From: Planctomycetota bacterium
GTDB taxonomy: Bacteria > Planctomycetota > Phycisphaerae > FEN-1346
NCBI GenBank assembly: GCA_026386995.1
Contig: JAPLMO010000451.1
Span: 1 to 11,278 of the forward strand
DNA length: 11,278 nucleotides
Direction: 5' to 3'
Shown here: positions 1 through 5,760 of the stretch, one piece after another
Layout: each line of letters starts with the position of its first letter
How positions within the stretch are numbered: the stretch's first letter is position 1
Program-made: the position numbers and the translations under genes
The notes under the pieces: model-generated
Database searches by the model: none
The model's input: the letters and a program-made list of their open reading frames with translations, nothing else
Told to the model about the DNA's origin: nothing

Positions 1-1
1 C

Positions 2-424
2 GGGCAGGTGGCGGACCTCAGGGCCGAACGTGAGCGCCTGGCCGATGAGCGGCTGCTGGACGTCATCCACCGCCGCAAGACGGCCCGCATGATCGAGGCC
101 GCGGCCGTCATGGGCGCGATCTCGGCCGGCGCCAGCGAGCATCTGGAGCGCAGCCTGCGGGAGTTCGGGGGTCATCTGGGCCTGGCGTTTCAGATCGCCG
201 ACGATATTCTTGATGCGGAATCGACGACCGAGGTCCTCGGCAAGACCGCCGGCAAGGACGCGGCGGCCGGCAAGTTGACGTACGTGAAATGCTACGGTGT
301 GGCGGCCGCACGCGCGCGGGCGCGGGCCGAGGCCGACCGGGCGGTCGACGCCCTCAGCGTCTTCGGCCACGAGGCCGACCTGCTGAGGGACGTGGCGAGG
401 TTCGTCGTGCAAAGGACGTTTTGA
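2..424 (+). CDS. ispA: Polyprenyl diphosphate synthase, C-terminal part (IspA-like), 5' truncated
   Basis: This is the C-terminal 140 residues of a class I trans-prenyltransferase, which condenses IPP with an allylic diphosphate to make farnesyl or geranylgeranyl diphosphate in the cytoplasm. The reading frame is open from the first bases of the window, so the start lies upstream; the GTG at 8 is internal. Visible family signatures are GQ..DL near the window edge, the IHRRKTA segment, the second aspartate-rich motif in FQIADDILD (Mg-diphosphate binding), and the following LGKTAGKDAAAGKLTYV block. The end, with FG.EAD.LR..A.FVV, is also typical. The first aspartate-rich motif and the chain-length determinants are off-window, so C15 and C20 products cannot be told apart. 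dxs begins 24 bp downstream, which suggests an isoprenoid operon as in many bacteria. The symbol is by family and context. Confidence 0.9.
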   Translation, partial: GQVADLRAERERLADERLLDVIHRRKTARMIEAAAVMGAISAGASEHLERSLREFGGHLGLAFQIADDILDAESTTEVLGKTAGKDAAAGKLTYVKCYGVAAARARARAEADRAVDALSVFGHEADLLRDVARFVVQRTF

Positions 425-448
425 GGGTTGCGGCACAGAGGGTGACGC

Positions 449-2326
449 TTGGCCACCGGCTTACTGAATGAAATCCGCTCTCCCGCCGACCTTCGGCGCT
501 TCGGTCCTTCGGCCCTGGAGCAACTGGCCCGCGAGATCCGCGCGCTGATTACGCAGACCGTGGCGGCGCGCGGCGGGCACCTGGCGTCGAACTTGGGCGT
601 GGTGGACCTGACGCTGGCGCTGCACCGCGTCTTCGACTTCTCGCGCGATCACCTTGTCTGGGACGTCGGGCACCAGTGCTACGCGCACAAAATCATCACG
701 GGCCGCCGCGAGGGCTTTGAGAATCTGCGGACGGCGGGCGGCGTGAGCGGGTTTCCGCACCCGGCCGAGAGTCCGTACGACCTTTTCCGCACCGGTCACG
801 CGGGGGCCAGCATCTCCACCGCGCTGGGCCTGGCGCTGGCCGAGCGTGCGGCCGCGTCGGGACTGCGGACCGTGGCGGTCATCGGCGACGGGGCGCTGGG
901 GGCGGGGCTCGCCCTGGAGGGCCTGAACCACGCTGGCTACGTCGGGGCCAACCTCCTGGTGGTCCTGAACGACAACCAGATGTCGATCAGCCCGACGGTC
1001 GGGGCGCTCTCGCGGTACCTGACGCGGATGCGCACGCGGCCCGGCTATGACAGCCTGAAGCAGGAGGTCCGCGACGCCCTCGAGAAGTTGCCGATGGGCG
1101 ACTCGCTCGCCCGTGCCATCCACACCTTCAAGGACGCCGTCAAGGAAGCGGTCGTGCCGGACCACGTGTTCGAGCGGTTTGGGTTCCGCTGCTTCGGGCC
1201 GGTCGACGGGCACGACATCGCGGGCCTGCTGGAGGTGCTGGAGGAGATGAAGCACCTGGAGGGGCCGCGCCTCTTGCACGTCAACACGCGGAAAGGCTTC
1301 GGGTTCGCCCCGGCGGCGGAGGAACCGGCCGCGTGGCACAGCGCCCGGCCCTTCACGGAGCAGAACGGCCAGATCATCTCGGACGACGAGTCGCTGGAAC
1401 CGTCGACGTGGACGCACGCGGCCGTCACCACGCTGGTGGACCTCGGGCAGGCCGACGAGCGGGTCGTCGCCATCACGGCGGCCATGCCCGAGGGGACGGG
1501 CCTCCTGAGGTTTGCACATAGGTTCCCGGCCCGATTCTTCGACGTAGGCATCTGCGAGCAGCACGCCGTGGCGCTGGCGGCGGGGCTGGCGAAGGGCGGC
1601 CTCAGGCCGGTCGTCGGCATCTACTCCACGTTCCTCCAGCGCGGCTACGACCAACTGTTCCAGGAGGTGGCGCTTCAGGGCCTGCCGGTGGTGATGCTCG
1701 TGGACCGGGCGGGCCTCGTGGGTGCCGACGGGCCGACGCATCACGGCCTGTACGACATCGCGTACCTGCGGCACCTGCCGGGCTTCACGATCGCCGCGCC
1801 GGCCGATAAACGCGAACTGGAGGGGATGCTGAAACTGGCCCTGGCGACGGGCGGCCCGTGGGCCATCCGGTATCCGCGAGACCGCGCCCCGGAAACGAAT
1901 TTTTCCGACGAGCCGGTGGCGATCGGCCGCGCGGCGGTTCTGAGGCGCGGCAAGGCGGGGGCGATCCTCGCGCTCGGGGCGACCGCGGCGCCGGCAGTGG
2001 AGGCGGCGGAGCAACTGGCGGGGCAGGGCGTGGACCTGACGGTCGCCAGCGCCCGCTTCGCCAAGCCTGTCGATGGCGAGTGCCTGGTGCGCCTGGTGGC
2101 TGAGCATCCGTGGGTGATGGTGCTGGAGGACCACACGGCCCCCGGCGGGTTTGGGTCGGCGGTCCTGGAGGCGGCGGCCGAGCGCGGCTTGGACACGCGG
2201 AAGATTCACCGCGTGGCCGTTGCGGACCAGTTCATCGAGCACGCCGGCCGCGGCGTCCAACTGGCCGCCGCCGGCTTGACGGCCGAAACCATCGCCGCCC
2301 GTGCAAAGAAGTTGGGCAGCCGCTAA
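449..2326 (+). CDS. dxs: 1-deoxy-D-xylulose-5-phosphate synthase
   Basis: DXS joins pyruvate and glyceraldehyde 3-phosphate to make 1-deoxy-D-xylulose 5-phosphate, the first step of the MEP pathway; it uses thiamine diphosphate (TPP) and acts in the cytoplasm. The product is 625 aa, the usual family length. Visible motifs are H44 before SNLGVVDLT, WDVGHQ with H75, the TPP/Mg motif starting GDG (146-148) and ending at NDN (174-176), and FGPVDGHD. Further on, GICEQHA carries the catalytic glutamate at residue 370 and is followed by DRAGLVGADGPTHHG. The C-terminal transketolase-like domain is complete. The start is the TTG at 449: homology begins almost at once (LLNEI.SPADLR), a purine-rich GAGGGTG lies just upstream, and no in-frame ATG or GTG fits. 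It lies 24 bp after the prenyl synthase, probably in one transcript. Confidence 0.97.
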   Translation: MATGLLNEIRSPADLRRFGPSALEQLAREIRALITQTVAARGGHLASNLGVVDLTLALHRVFDFSRDHLVWDVGHQCYAHKIITGRREGFENLRTAGGVSGFPHPAESPYDLFRTGHAGASISTALGLALAERAAASGLRTVAVIGDGALGAGLALEGLNHAGYVGANLLVVLNDNQMSISPTVGALSRYLTRMRTRPGYDSLKQEVRDALEKLPMGDSLARAIHTFKDAVKEAVVPDHVFERFGFRCFGPVDGHDIAGLLEVLEEMKHLEGPRLLHVNTRKGFGFAPAAEEPAAWHSARPFTEQNGQIISDDESLEPSTWTHAAVTTLVDLGQADERVVAITAAMPEGTGLLRFAHRFPARFFDVGICEQHAVALAAGLAKGGLRPVVGIYSTFLQRGYDQLFQEVALQGLPVVMLVDRAGLVGADGPTHHGLYDIAYLRHLPGFTIAAPADKRELEGMLKLALATGGPWAIRYPRDRAPETNFSDEPVAIGRAAVLRRGKAGAILALGATAAPAVEAAEQLAGQGVDLTVASARFAKPVDGECLVRLVAEHPWVMVLEDHTAPGGFGSAVLEAAAERGLDTRKIHRVAVADQFIEHAGRGVQLAAAGLTAETIAARAKKLGSR

Positions 2327-2372
2327 CTAAGGCGGGGCACCGCCCTGGTACGGCACCGCTGATGTTGTAAGG

Positions 2373-2408
2373 TTTGCGCGGTGGGTCTCCTGACCCACCG
2401 CGCACAAA
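2373..2408. repeat. GC-rich palindrome, copy 1
   Basis: A perfect 12-bp stem, GCGCGGTGGGTC (2376-2387) with GACCCACCGCGC (2392-2403), closes a TCCT loop. Flanking TTT on the left and ACAAA on the right extend the symmetry imperfectly. There is no T-run after the stem on either strand, so it is not a standard intrinsic terminator. The same outer sequence recurs at 2441-2468 and 6961-7017, making this a dispersed REP-like element. Confidence 0.85.
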
Positions 2409-2440
2409 AGTGGCGTTCCCGTGACCGCAATGGCTGTACC

Positions 2441-2468
2441 GCGCGGCGGGTCAGGAGACCCGCCGCGC
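2441..2468. repeat. GC-rich palindrome, copy 2 (inverted relative to copy 1)
   Basis: A perfect 12-bp stem, GCGCGGCGGGTC (2441-2452) with GACCCGCCGCGC (2457-2468), has an AGGA loop. The loop is the reverse complement of the TCCT loop of copy 1, so this copy lies in the opposite orientation 37 bp away. The stem ends about 10 bp before the nadK ribosome-binding site, so a folded transcript could affect nadK translation; that is inference. Confidence 0.85.
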
Positions 2469-2492
2469 AATCAAACAAGGGAGGCGAAAGCC

Positions 2493-3323
2493 GTGAAACG
2501 CATCCTGCTCCTCGTGAACACCGAGAAGCCCGCGGCCCGCGAGGCGGCGGACCAACTGACCCCCTGGTTTTCCGGCCGCGCCGTCGCCGAGACCCTCGGC
2601 CTGGCCGACACGGCCATCCAGACCGCGGCCGACCTGGTAGTCGTGCTGGGCGGCGACGGCTCCATCCTGAAGGCCGCCCGCATGCTCGCCGGCCGCGAGA
2701 TTCCCGTCCTTGGCATCAACATGGGCAAACTCGGCTACCTGGCCGAGTTCACCGCCCAGGAGTTCCGCGACAAGTTCGACCTGATCTTGTCGGGCAAGGC
2801 CCCGGTCGCGCGGCGGATGATGCTCGCGGTGCGGTGCGAGCGGCCGGGCGGCACACCGACCGAGTACCTGGCCCTCAACGACGTGGTGCTGACGGGCGGC
2901 GACCGGCATCGCATGATCGGCGTGGCCGCCGCCATCGACGGCGAGCCCATCACCACGTATTACGGCGATGGCGTCCTGGTGGCGACGCCCACCGGCTCGA
3001 CGGCGTACTGCCTTGCGGCGGGCGGGCCGCTCCTGATGCCCGGCCTGGAGGCGATGGCCGTGGTCCCGGTGTGCCCGCACTCTCTGACGCACAGGCCGAT
3101 CGTGGTCCGGCCGGACCGCGAGATCGTGCTGGAATCGTGCGGCCTTCAGCGCGAGGCCATCTGCGTCGTCGACGTGCAGGAGATGATACGCCTGGCGCGC
3201 GGCGAGCGCGTGCGCGTCCGCCGCGCGGCGGCATCGTTCCTCATCGTGCAGAACCCCGACCGGCGGCCGTTCGAGACGCTGCGCGAGAAACTCTCGTGGG
3301 GGCAGGTGCCGCGTTATGGCTGA
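2493..3323 (+). CDS. nadK: NAD kinase
   Basis: NAD kinase phosphorylates NAD to NADP with ATP or polyphosphate and is the only source of NADP in most bacteria; it is cytoplasmic. From the GTG at 2493 the product is 276 aa, normal for the short bacterial form. Diagnostic motifs are VVVLGGDGSIL (GGDG at 53-56), GINMGKLGYLAEF (74-86), ND at 129-130, and GDGVLVATPTGSTAY starting at 158. LTHRPIVV follows. The frame is open back to 2421, but those upstream codons would read through palindrome copy 2. The GTG is preceded by GGGAGG about 8 nt upstream and begins the typical N-terminal strand KRILLLVN. An 8-bp-stem hairpin and a new promoter follow the stop, so the next gene is probably transcribed separately. 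Confidence 0.96.
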   Translation: MKRILLLVNTEKPAAREAADQLTPWFSGRAVAETLGLADTAIQTAADLVVVLGGDGSILKAARMLAGREIPVLGINMGKLGYLAEFTAQEFRDKFDLILSGKAPVARRMMLAVRCERPGGTPTEYLALNDVVLTGGDRHRMIGVAAAIDGEPITTYYGDGVLVATPTGSTAYCLAAGGPLLMPGLEAMAVVPVCPHSLTHRPIVVRPDREIVLESCGLQREAICVVDVQEMIRLARGERVRVRRAAASFLIVQNPDRRPFETLREKLSWGQVPRYG

Positions 3324-3333
3324 GTCGTTCGAG

Positions 3334-3353
3334 CCCGCGGCGGGAGCCGCGGG
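3334..3353 (+). terminator. Possible hairpin terminator after nadK
   Basis: A perfect 8-bp stem, CCCGCGGC (3334-3341) with GCCGCGGG (3346-3353), closes a GGGA loop 10 bp after the nadK stop. Only a weak pyrimidine stretch follows (GTATTCC), so efficient intrinsic termination is uncertain. Confidence 0.4.
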
Positions 3354-3372
3354 GTATTCCATCGAACCGGTG

Positions 3373-3402
3373 TTGACGAACCGCCGCCGGCAGCCTTATG
3401 AT
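3373..3402 (+). promoter_or_regulatory. Sigma70-like promoter for the ferredoxin gene
   Basis: The -35 element TTGACG (3373-3378) and the -10 element TATGAT (3397-3402) each match five of six consensus bases and are separated by 18 bp. Transcription would begin near 3409, leaving a leader of about 24 nt before the ATG at 3433. The site lies after nadK and its possible terminator, where a promoter for the next gene is expected. Confidence 0.7.
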
Positions 3403-3432
3403 GCCTTGGCGGCCTTTAGCGAGATTCGACTA

Positions 3433-3651
3433 ATGGCTCACCAAGTGAAAATCCTCACGCAGTACTGCAAAGGTTGCGAACTGTGCGTTGCGGCATGCGC
3501 CAAGGGCGTGCTGGAGATGTCGGAAGAGTTGACCGAGATCGGCGTCCGCCCGGCCCGACCCAAGCCCGGCGCCGAGTGCATCGGCTGCACGCTCTGCTAC
3601 CAGGTCTGCCCGGACGCGGCCATTGAAATCTGGGAAGTCTCCAAGCCCTGA
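3433..3651 (+). CDS. 2x[4Fe-4S] ferredoxin, delta subunit of 2-oxoacid:ferredoxin oxidoreductase
   Basis: A 72-aa ferredoxin-like protein expected to carry electrons from the catalytic subunits of a 2-oxoacid oxidoreductase to free ferredoxin in the cytoplasm. Two CxxCxxCxxxC motifs are present: C12, C15, C18, C22 and C49, C52, C55, C59. The second ends in the usual Cys-Pro; the first ends Cys-Ala. The frame stays open to an ATG at 3316 overlapping the nadK end, but that extension would span a hairpin and a strong promoter and encodes nothing family-like. The ATG at 3433 starts MAHQVKILTQYCKGC, close to the usual start of KorD/VorD proteins. The ribosome-binding site is weak. The alpha and beta genes follow; the terminator and second promoter between them would allow separate control. 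Confidence 0.88.
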   Translation: MAHQVKILTQYCKGCELCVAACAKGVLEMSEELTEIGVRPARPKPGAECIGCTLCYQVCPDAAIEIWEVSKP

Positions 3652-3660
3652 CCATCGCAG

Positions 3661-3737
3661 ATTGCGAATTGCGGATTGAACGGCCCGCGTATGGCTGGCG
3701 TTCAATCCGTTGTTTGTTTTAATCCGCAATTCGCAAT
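3661..3737. repeat. Long inverted repeat of the GCAATTCGCAATTC type
   Basis: The 17-bp arm ATTGCGAATTGCGGATT (3661-3677) is perfectly complementary to AATCCGCAATTCGCAAT (3721-3737). Within the arms the unit GCAATTC is itself iterated, and another copy, CGCAATTCC, continues to about 3747. The arms enclose the terminator hairpin, and the left arm shares 3672-3677 with that hairpin, so the two pairings exclude each other. Confidence 0.85.
3672..3720 (+). terminator. Intrinsic terminator after the ferredoxin gene
   Basis: An 11-bp stem, CGGATTGAACG (3672-3682) with CGTTCAATCCG (3699-3709), encloses a 16-nt loop and is followed by the T-rich tract TTGTTTGTTTT (3710-3720). It begins 21 bp after the ferredoxin stop codon. 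This is the clearest Rho-independent terminator in the window. Confidence 0.75.
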
Positions 3738-3751
3738 TCGCAATTCCTTCA

Positions 3752-3781
3752 TTGACCCTGCCTGCCTCGCCGCCTTAAGAT
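3752..3781 (+). promoter_or_regulatory. Sigma70-like promoter for the alpha-beta gene pair
   Basis: The -35 element TTGACC (3752-3757) and the -10 element TAAGAT (3776-3781) are 18 bp apart, the same spacing as the promoter of the ferredoxin gene. Transcription would start near 3788, about 25 nt before the start codon. It lies just downstream of the terminator and inverted repeat. Confidence 0.65.
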
Positions 3782-3813
3782 ACCCCCGTCTCTTGCCTTG
3801 AGAGGAGGCTTGT

Positions 3814-4881
3814 GTGGCGCCGGTAACCACGGAAGAGAAGGTCCTGATCACAGGCAACGTTGCGGCGGCCGAGGGGGCGGTCCGGGCGGGTTGCCGATTC
3901 TATTTCGGCTATCCGATTACGCCGCAGAGCGACCTGCCGGAGTACATGTCCGAACGGATGCCGGAGGTGGGCGGCACGTTCATCCAGGCCGAGAGCGAAC
4001 TGGCCGCCATGGCCCTCGTGCACGGGGCCGCGGCGGCCGGCGGCCGCGCGATGACCTCCTCATCCTCCCCCGGCATGAGCCTGAAGCAGGAGGGCCTCAG
4101 TTACCTCGCGGGCAGCGAACTGCCGGCCCTCATCGTCAGCGTGCAGCGCGGCGGGCCGGGGTTGGGGGACGTCCGCTGCAGCCAGGCCGACTACTTCCAG
4201 GCGACGCGCGGCGGCGGGCACGGCGATTACAGGCTCATCGTCCTGGCGCCGCACACCGTCCAGGAAACCTTCGACATGGCCTACGGGGCGTTCGACTTGG
4301 CAGAAAAGTGGCGGTGCCCCGTCATGATCCTCTCCGACCAGCAACTCGGGCAGATGATGGAGCCGGTCGTCCCGGCCCCGATGCAGAACATTCCGGCCGT
4401 CCAGGACCACCCGTGGGTGCTCTCCGGCGCCGAGGGCCGCCCGGCCCGCATCGTCAAGAGTTTCTACTGGCGGCAGGGCGAACTGGAGGAGTTCAACAAG
4501 CGCCTTCGCGAGAAGTACCTCAGGATGGAGAAGGAACTGCCGCAATGGGAAGAGGACCGCACGGCCGACGCCGAGATTGTCCTCGTGGCCTACGGCACGA
4601 GCGCCCGGATCGCGCGCGACGCCGTCACGGAGGCGCGCCAGGCGGGCATCAAGGCGGGCCTCGTGCGGCCGGTCACGGTCTGGCCGTTCCCGGCGGCGCC
4701 GCTCGTGGCGGCGGCCAAGCGCGGGGCGAAGTTCCTCATCGTCGAAATGAGTTGGGGCCAGATGGTCGAGGACGTCAAACTCGCCCTCTACGGAACCCCG
4801 CGCCCGGTGGACCTCTGCTGGCGCGCCGGCGGCGGCGTGCCGACCGTGGCGGAAGTGTTTGAGAAAATGAAAACAAGGTGA
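3814..4881 (+). CDS. vorB: 2-oxoacid:ferredoxin oxidoreductase, alpha subunit (VorB type)
   Basis: Alpha subunit of a TPP-dependent enzyme that oxidatively decarboxylates 2-oxoacids to acyl-CoA and passes electrons to ferredoxin in the anaerobic cytoplasm. The 355-aa length fits the VorB group. The N-terminal domain carries GYPITP (32-37), then QAESELAA, the MTSSSSPGMSLKQEG segment, RGGPGLG, SQADYFQATRGGGHGDYR and LGQMMEPV. The C-terminal transketolase-like domain II runs from about AEIVLVAYGTSARIA to the end. This pattern matches proteins annotated as 3-methyl-2-oxobutanoate dehydrogenase subunit VorB, but sequence alone does not separate branched-chain from 2-oxoglutarate substrates. The GTG start at 3814 follows AGGAGG by 5 nt. 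The TGA stop is embedded in the first unit of an 8-bp repeat array. No gamma domain is fused to it. Confidence 0.92.
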   Translation: MAPVTTEEKVLITGNVAAAEGAVRAGCRFYFGYPITPQSDLPEYMSERMPEVGGTFIQAESELAAMALVHGAAAAGGRAMTSSSSPGMSLKQEGLSYLAGSELPALIVSVQRGGPGLGDVRCSQADYFQATRGGGHGDYRLIVLAPHTVQETFDMAYGAFDLAEKWRCPVMILSDQQLGQMMEPVVPAPMQNIPAVQDHPWVLSGAEGRPARIVKSFYWRQGELEEFNKRLREKYLRMEKELPQWEEDRTADAEIVLVAYGTSARIARDAVTEARQAGIKAGLVRPVTVWPFPAAPLVAAAKRGAKFLIVEMSWGQMVEDVKLALYGTPRPVDLCWRAGGGVPTVAEVFEKMKTR

Positions 4882-4924
4882 CTGGGTGACTGGGGGTGAC
4901 TAGTCACCTAGCAACCTAGTCACC
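4877..4924. repeat. Degenerate octamer array in both orientations between alpha and beta genes
   Basis: Forward units GGTGACTG (4877-4884 and 4885-4892), two extra G, then GGTGACTA (4895-4902), run into reverse-complement units TAGTCACC (4901-4908), TAGCAACC (4909-4916) and TAGTCACC (4917-4924). The centre GGTGACTAGTCACC (4895-4908) is a perfect palindrome, and the outer units can also pair, so the array can fold as one imperfect hairpin. The stop codon of the alpha gene, TGA at 4879-4881, lies inside the first unit. The beta gene's ribosome-binding site, AGGGGA (4931-4936), begins just after the array, so folding could affect alpha/beta expression ratios. Confidence 0.85.
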
Positions 4925-4944
4925 TTTGTCAGGGGACGCTCAAA

Positions 4945-5700
4945 ATGGCTGAAGCCGCGATGAAATTGAAGGTCGGCCGCCCGCAGACGCTGCGGACCCT
5001 ACGCACGCACTACTGCGCCGGCTGCGGGCACGGGGTGGCCCACCGCATCATCGCCGAGATCATCGACGAGTGGGGCCTGCGCGGCCAGACGATCGGCATG
5101 GCGCCCGTCGGCTGCGGGGTCCTCATGCACCAGTACATCGACGTGGATATGTGTGAGTCGCCGCACGGACGCACGCCAGAGGTGGCCTCGGGCATCAAGC
5201 GTGCCCGGCCCGACAAACTCGTCTTCTGCTACCAGGGCGACGGCGACCTGGCGGCCATCGGCACAAACGAGATCATCCACGTCGCCAACCGCGGCGAACC
5301 GATCAGCGTCATCTTCATCAACAACGCCATCTACGGAATGACCGGCGGCCAGATGGCCCCGACGACCGTCCCCGGCCAGAAAACCACCACCAGCCCACAG
5401 GGCCGTAGCATCACGAGCGAGGGATACCCTATCCGCGTGTGCGAACTCCTGGCGACGCTCGAGAAGCCCGCGTACCTGGAACGCTGCGTCATCGGGTCGG
5501 CCAAGGAGATCCAGCGCACCAAGACGGCCATCAAGAAGAGTTTCCGCGTCCAGAGGGACCTGAAGGCGTTCAGCCTCGTCGAAATCCTCTCTCCGTGCCC
5601 CACGTACTGGCGCGTCCCGCCCACGAAGTCCGTCAAGTACATCGAGACGTGGATGGAGAAAATCTTCCCGCCGGGGGTGGTCAAGGATACGACGAAGTAA
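4945..5700 (+). CDS. 2-oxoacid:ferredoxin oxidoreductase, beta (TPP-binding) subunit
   Basis: Catalytic partner of the alpha subunit; it binds thiamine diphosphate and usually one [4Fe-4S] cluster. The 251-aa protein has the family's N-terminal HYCAGCGHG (C24, C27), PVGCGVLMH with C57, the TPP/Mg motif beginning GDGD (98-101), and NNAIYGMTGGQMAPTT starting at 126. The C-terminal ILSPCPTYW segment is also typical. The ATG at 4945 has AGGGGA 8 nt upstream. It lies 63 bp after the alpha gene, separated by the octamer array, and probably shares the promoter at 3752-3781. The stop codon TAA (5698-5700) lies in the first unit of a second octamer array. A gamma subunit gene would be expected next, but a gene for an exported protein follows instead. 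Confidence 0.92.
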   Translation: MAEAAMKLKVGRPQTLRTLRTHYCAGCGHGVAHRIIAEIIDEWGLRGQTIGMAPVGCGVLMHQYIDVDMCESPHGRTPEVASGIKRARPDKLVFCYQGDGDLAAIGTNEIIHVANRGEPISVIFINNAIYGMTGGQMAPTTVPGQKTTTSPQGRSITSEGYPIRVCELLATLEKPAYLERCVIGSAKEIQRTKTAIKKSFRVQRDLKAFSLVEILSPCPTYWRVPPTKSVKYIETWMEKIFPPGVVKDTTK

Positions 5701-5735
5701 CTGGGTGGCTGAGTGACTGAGTAACTGAGTAACCG
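5696..5735. repeat. Degenerate 8-bp tandem repeat after the beta gene
   Basis: Five consecutive octamers are AGTAACTG (5696-5703), GGTGGCTG, AGTGACTG, AGTAACTG and AGTAACCG (ending at 5735). They fit a consensus RGTRACTG and belong to the same family as the array at 4877-4924. Here all units run in one direction, so no strong hairpin forms. The first unit supplies the TAA stop of the beta gene. The array ends 13 bp before the GGAGGTG ribosome-binding site (5749-5755) of the next gene. Confidence 0.85.
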
Positions 5736-5760
5736 GAAGACCCAGAACGGAGGTGCAGCC

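Larger units (their letters stand above)
2327..2492. other. dxs-nadK intergenic region with palindromes
   Basis: This 166-bp gap has no credible gene. Directly after the dxs stop is a small hairpin, GGCGG (2331-2335) pairing with CCGCC (2340-2344), with no T-run. Two larger palindromes follow, listed separately. I see no convincing -35/-10 pair, so nadK may be read from the dxs transcript or from a promoter I cannot recognise. A Shine-Dalgarno sequence, GGGAGG at about 2479-2484, sits just before the nadK GTG start. Confidence 0.6.
3652..3811. other. Intergenic region between delta and alpha subunit genes
   Basis: This 160-bp, comparatively AT-rich gap has no gene. In order it contains the left arm of a long inverted repeat, an intrinsic terminator, the right arm of the inverted repeat, a sigma70-like promoter and an AGGAGG ribosome-binding site (3803-3808) for the alpha subunit. 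These elements are listed separately. Confidence 0.75.

Noticed and set aside
461..2260. A 599-codon open frame on the minus strand opposite dxs
   Set aside because: It lies wholly opposite a clear full-length dxs gene, its translation is rich in Arg, His and Pro with no recognisable motif, and long antisense open frames are common in GC-rich genes.
2421..2492. Upstream start extending nadK to 300 aa
   Set aside because: It would translate through palindrome copy 2, and the GTG at 2493 has a good ribosome-binding site and the expected N-terminus.
2381..3376. A 331-codon + strand open frame overlapping nadK
   Set aside because: It is the out-of-frame shadow of nadK: Arg/Pro/Gly-rich with no motif, while nadK has every family signature.
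3316..3432. Upstream ATG extending the ferredoxin to 111 aa
   Set aside because: The extension overlaps the nadK end, crosses a hairpin and a near-consensus promoter, and encodes no ferredoxin-like sequence. The ATG at 3433 matches the family's usual start.
4877..5735. Octamer arrays as a CRISPR array
   Set aside because: The units are 8 bp with no spacers, one array changes orientation in its middle, and no cas gene is present.
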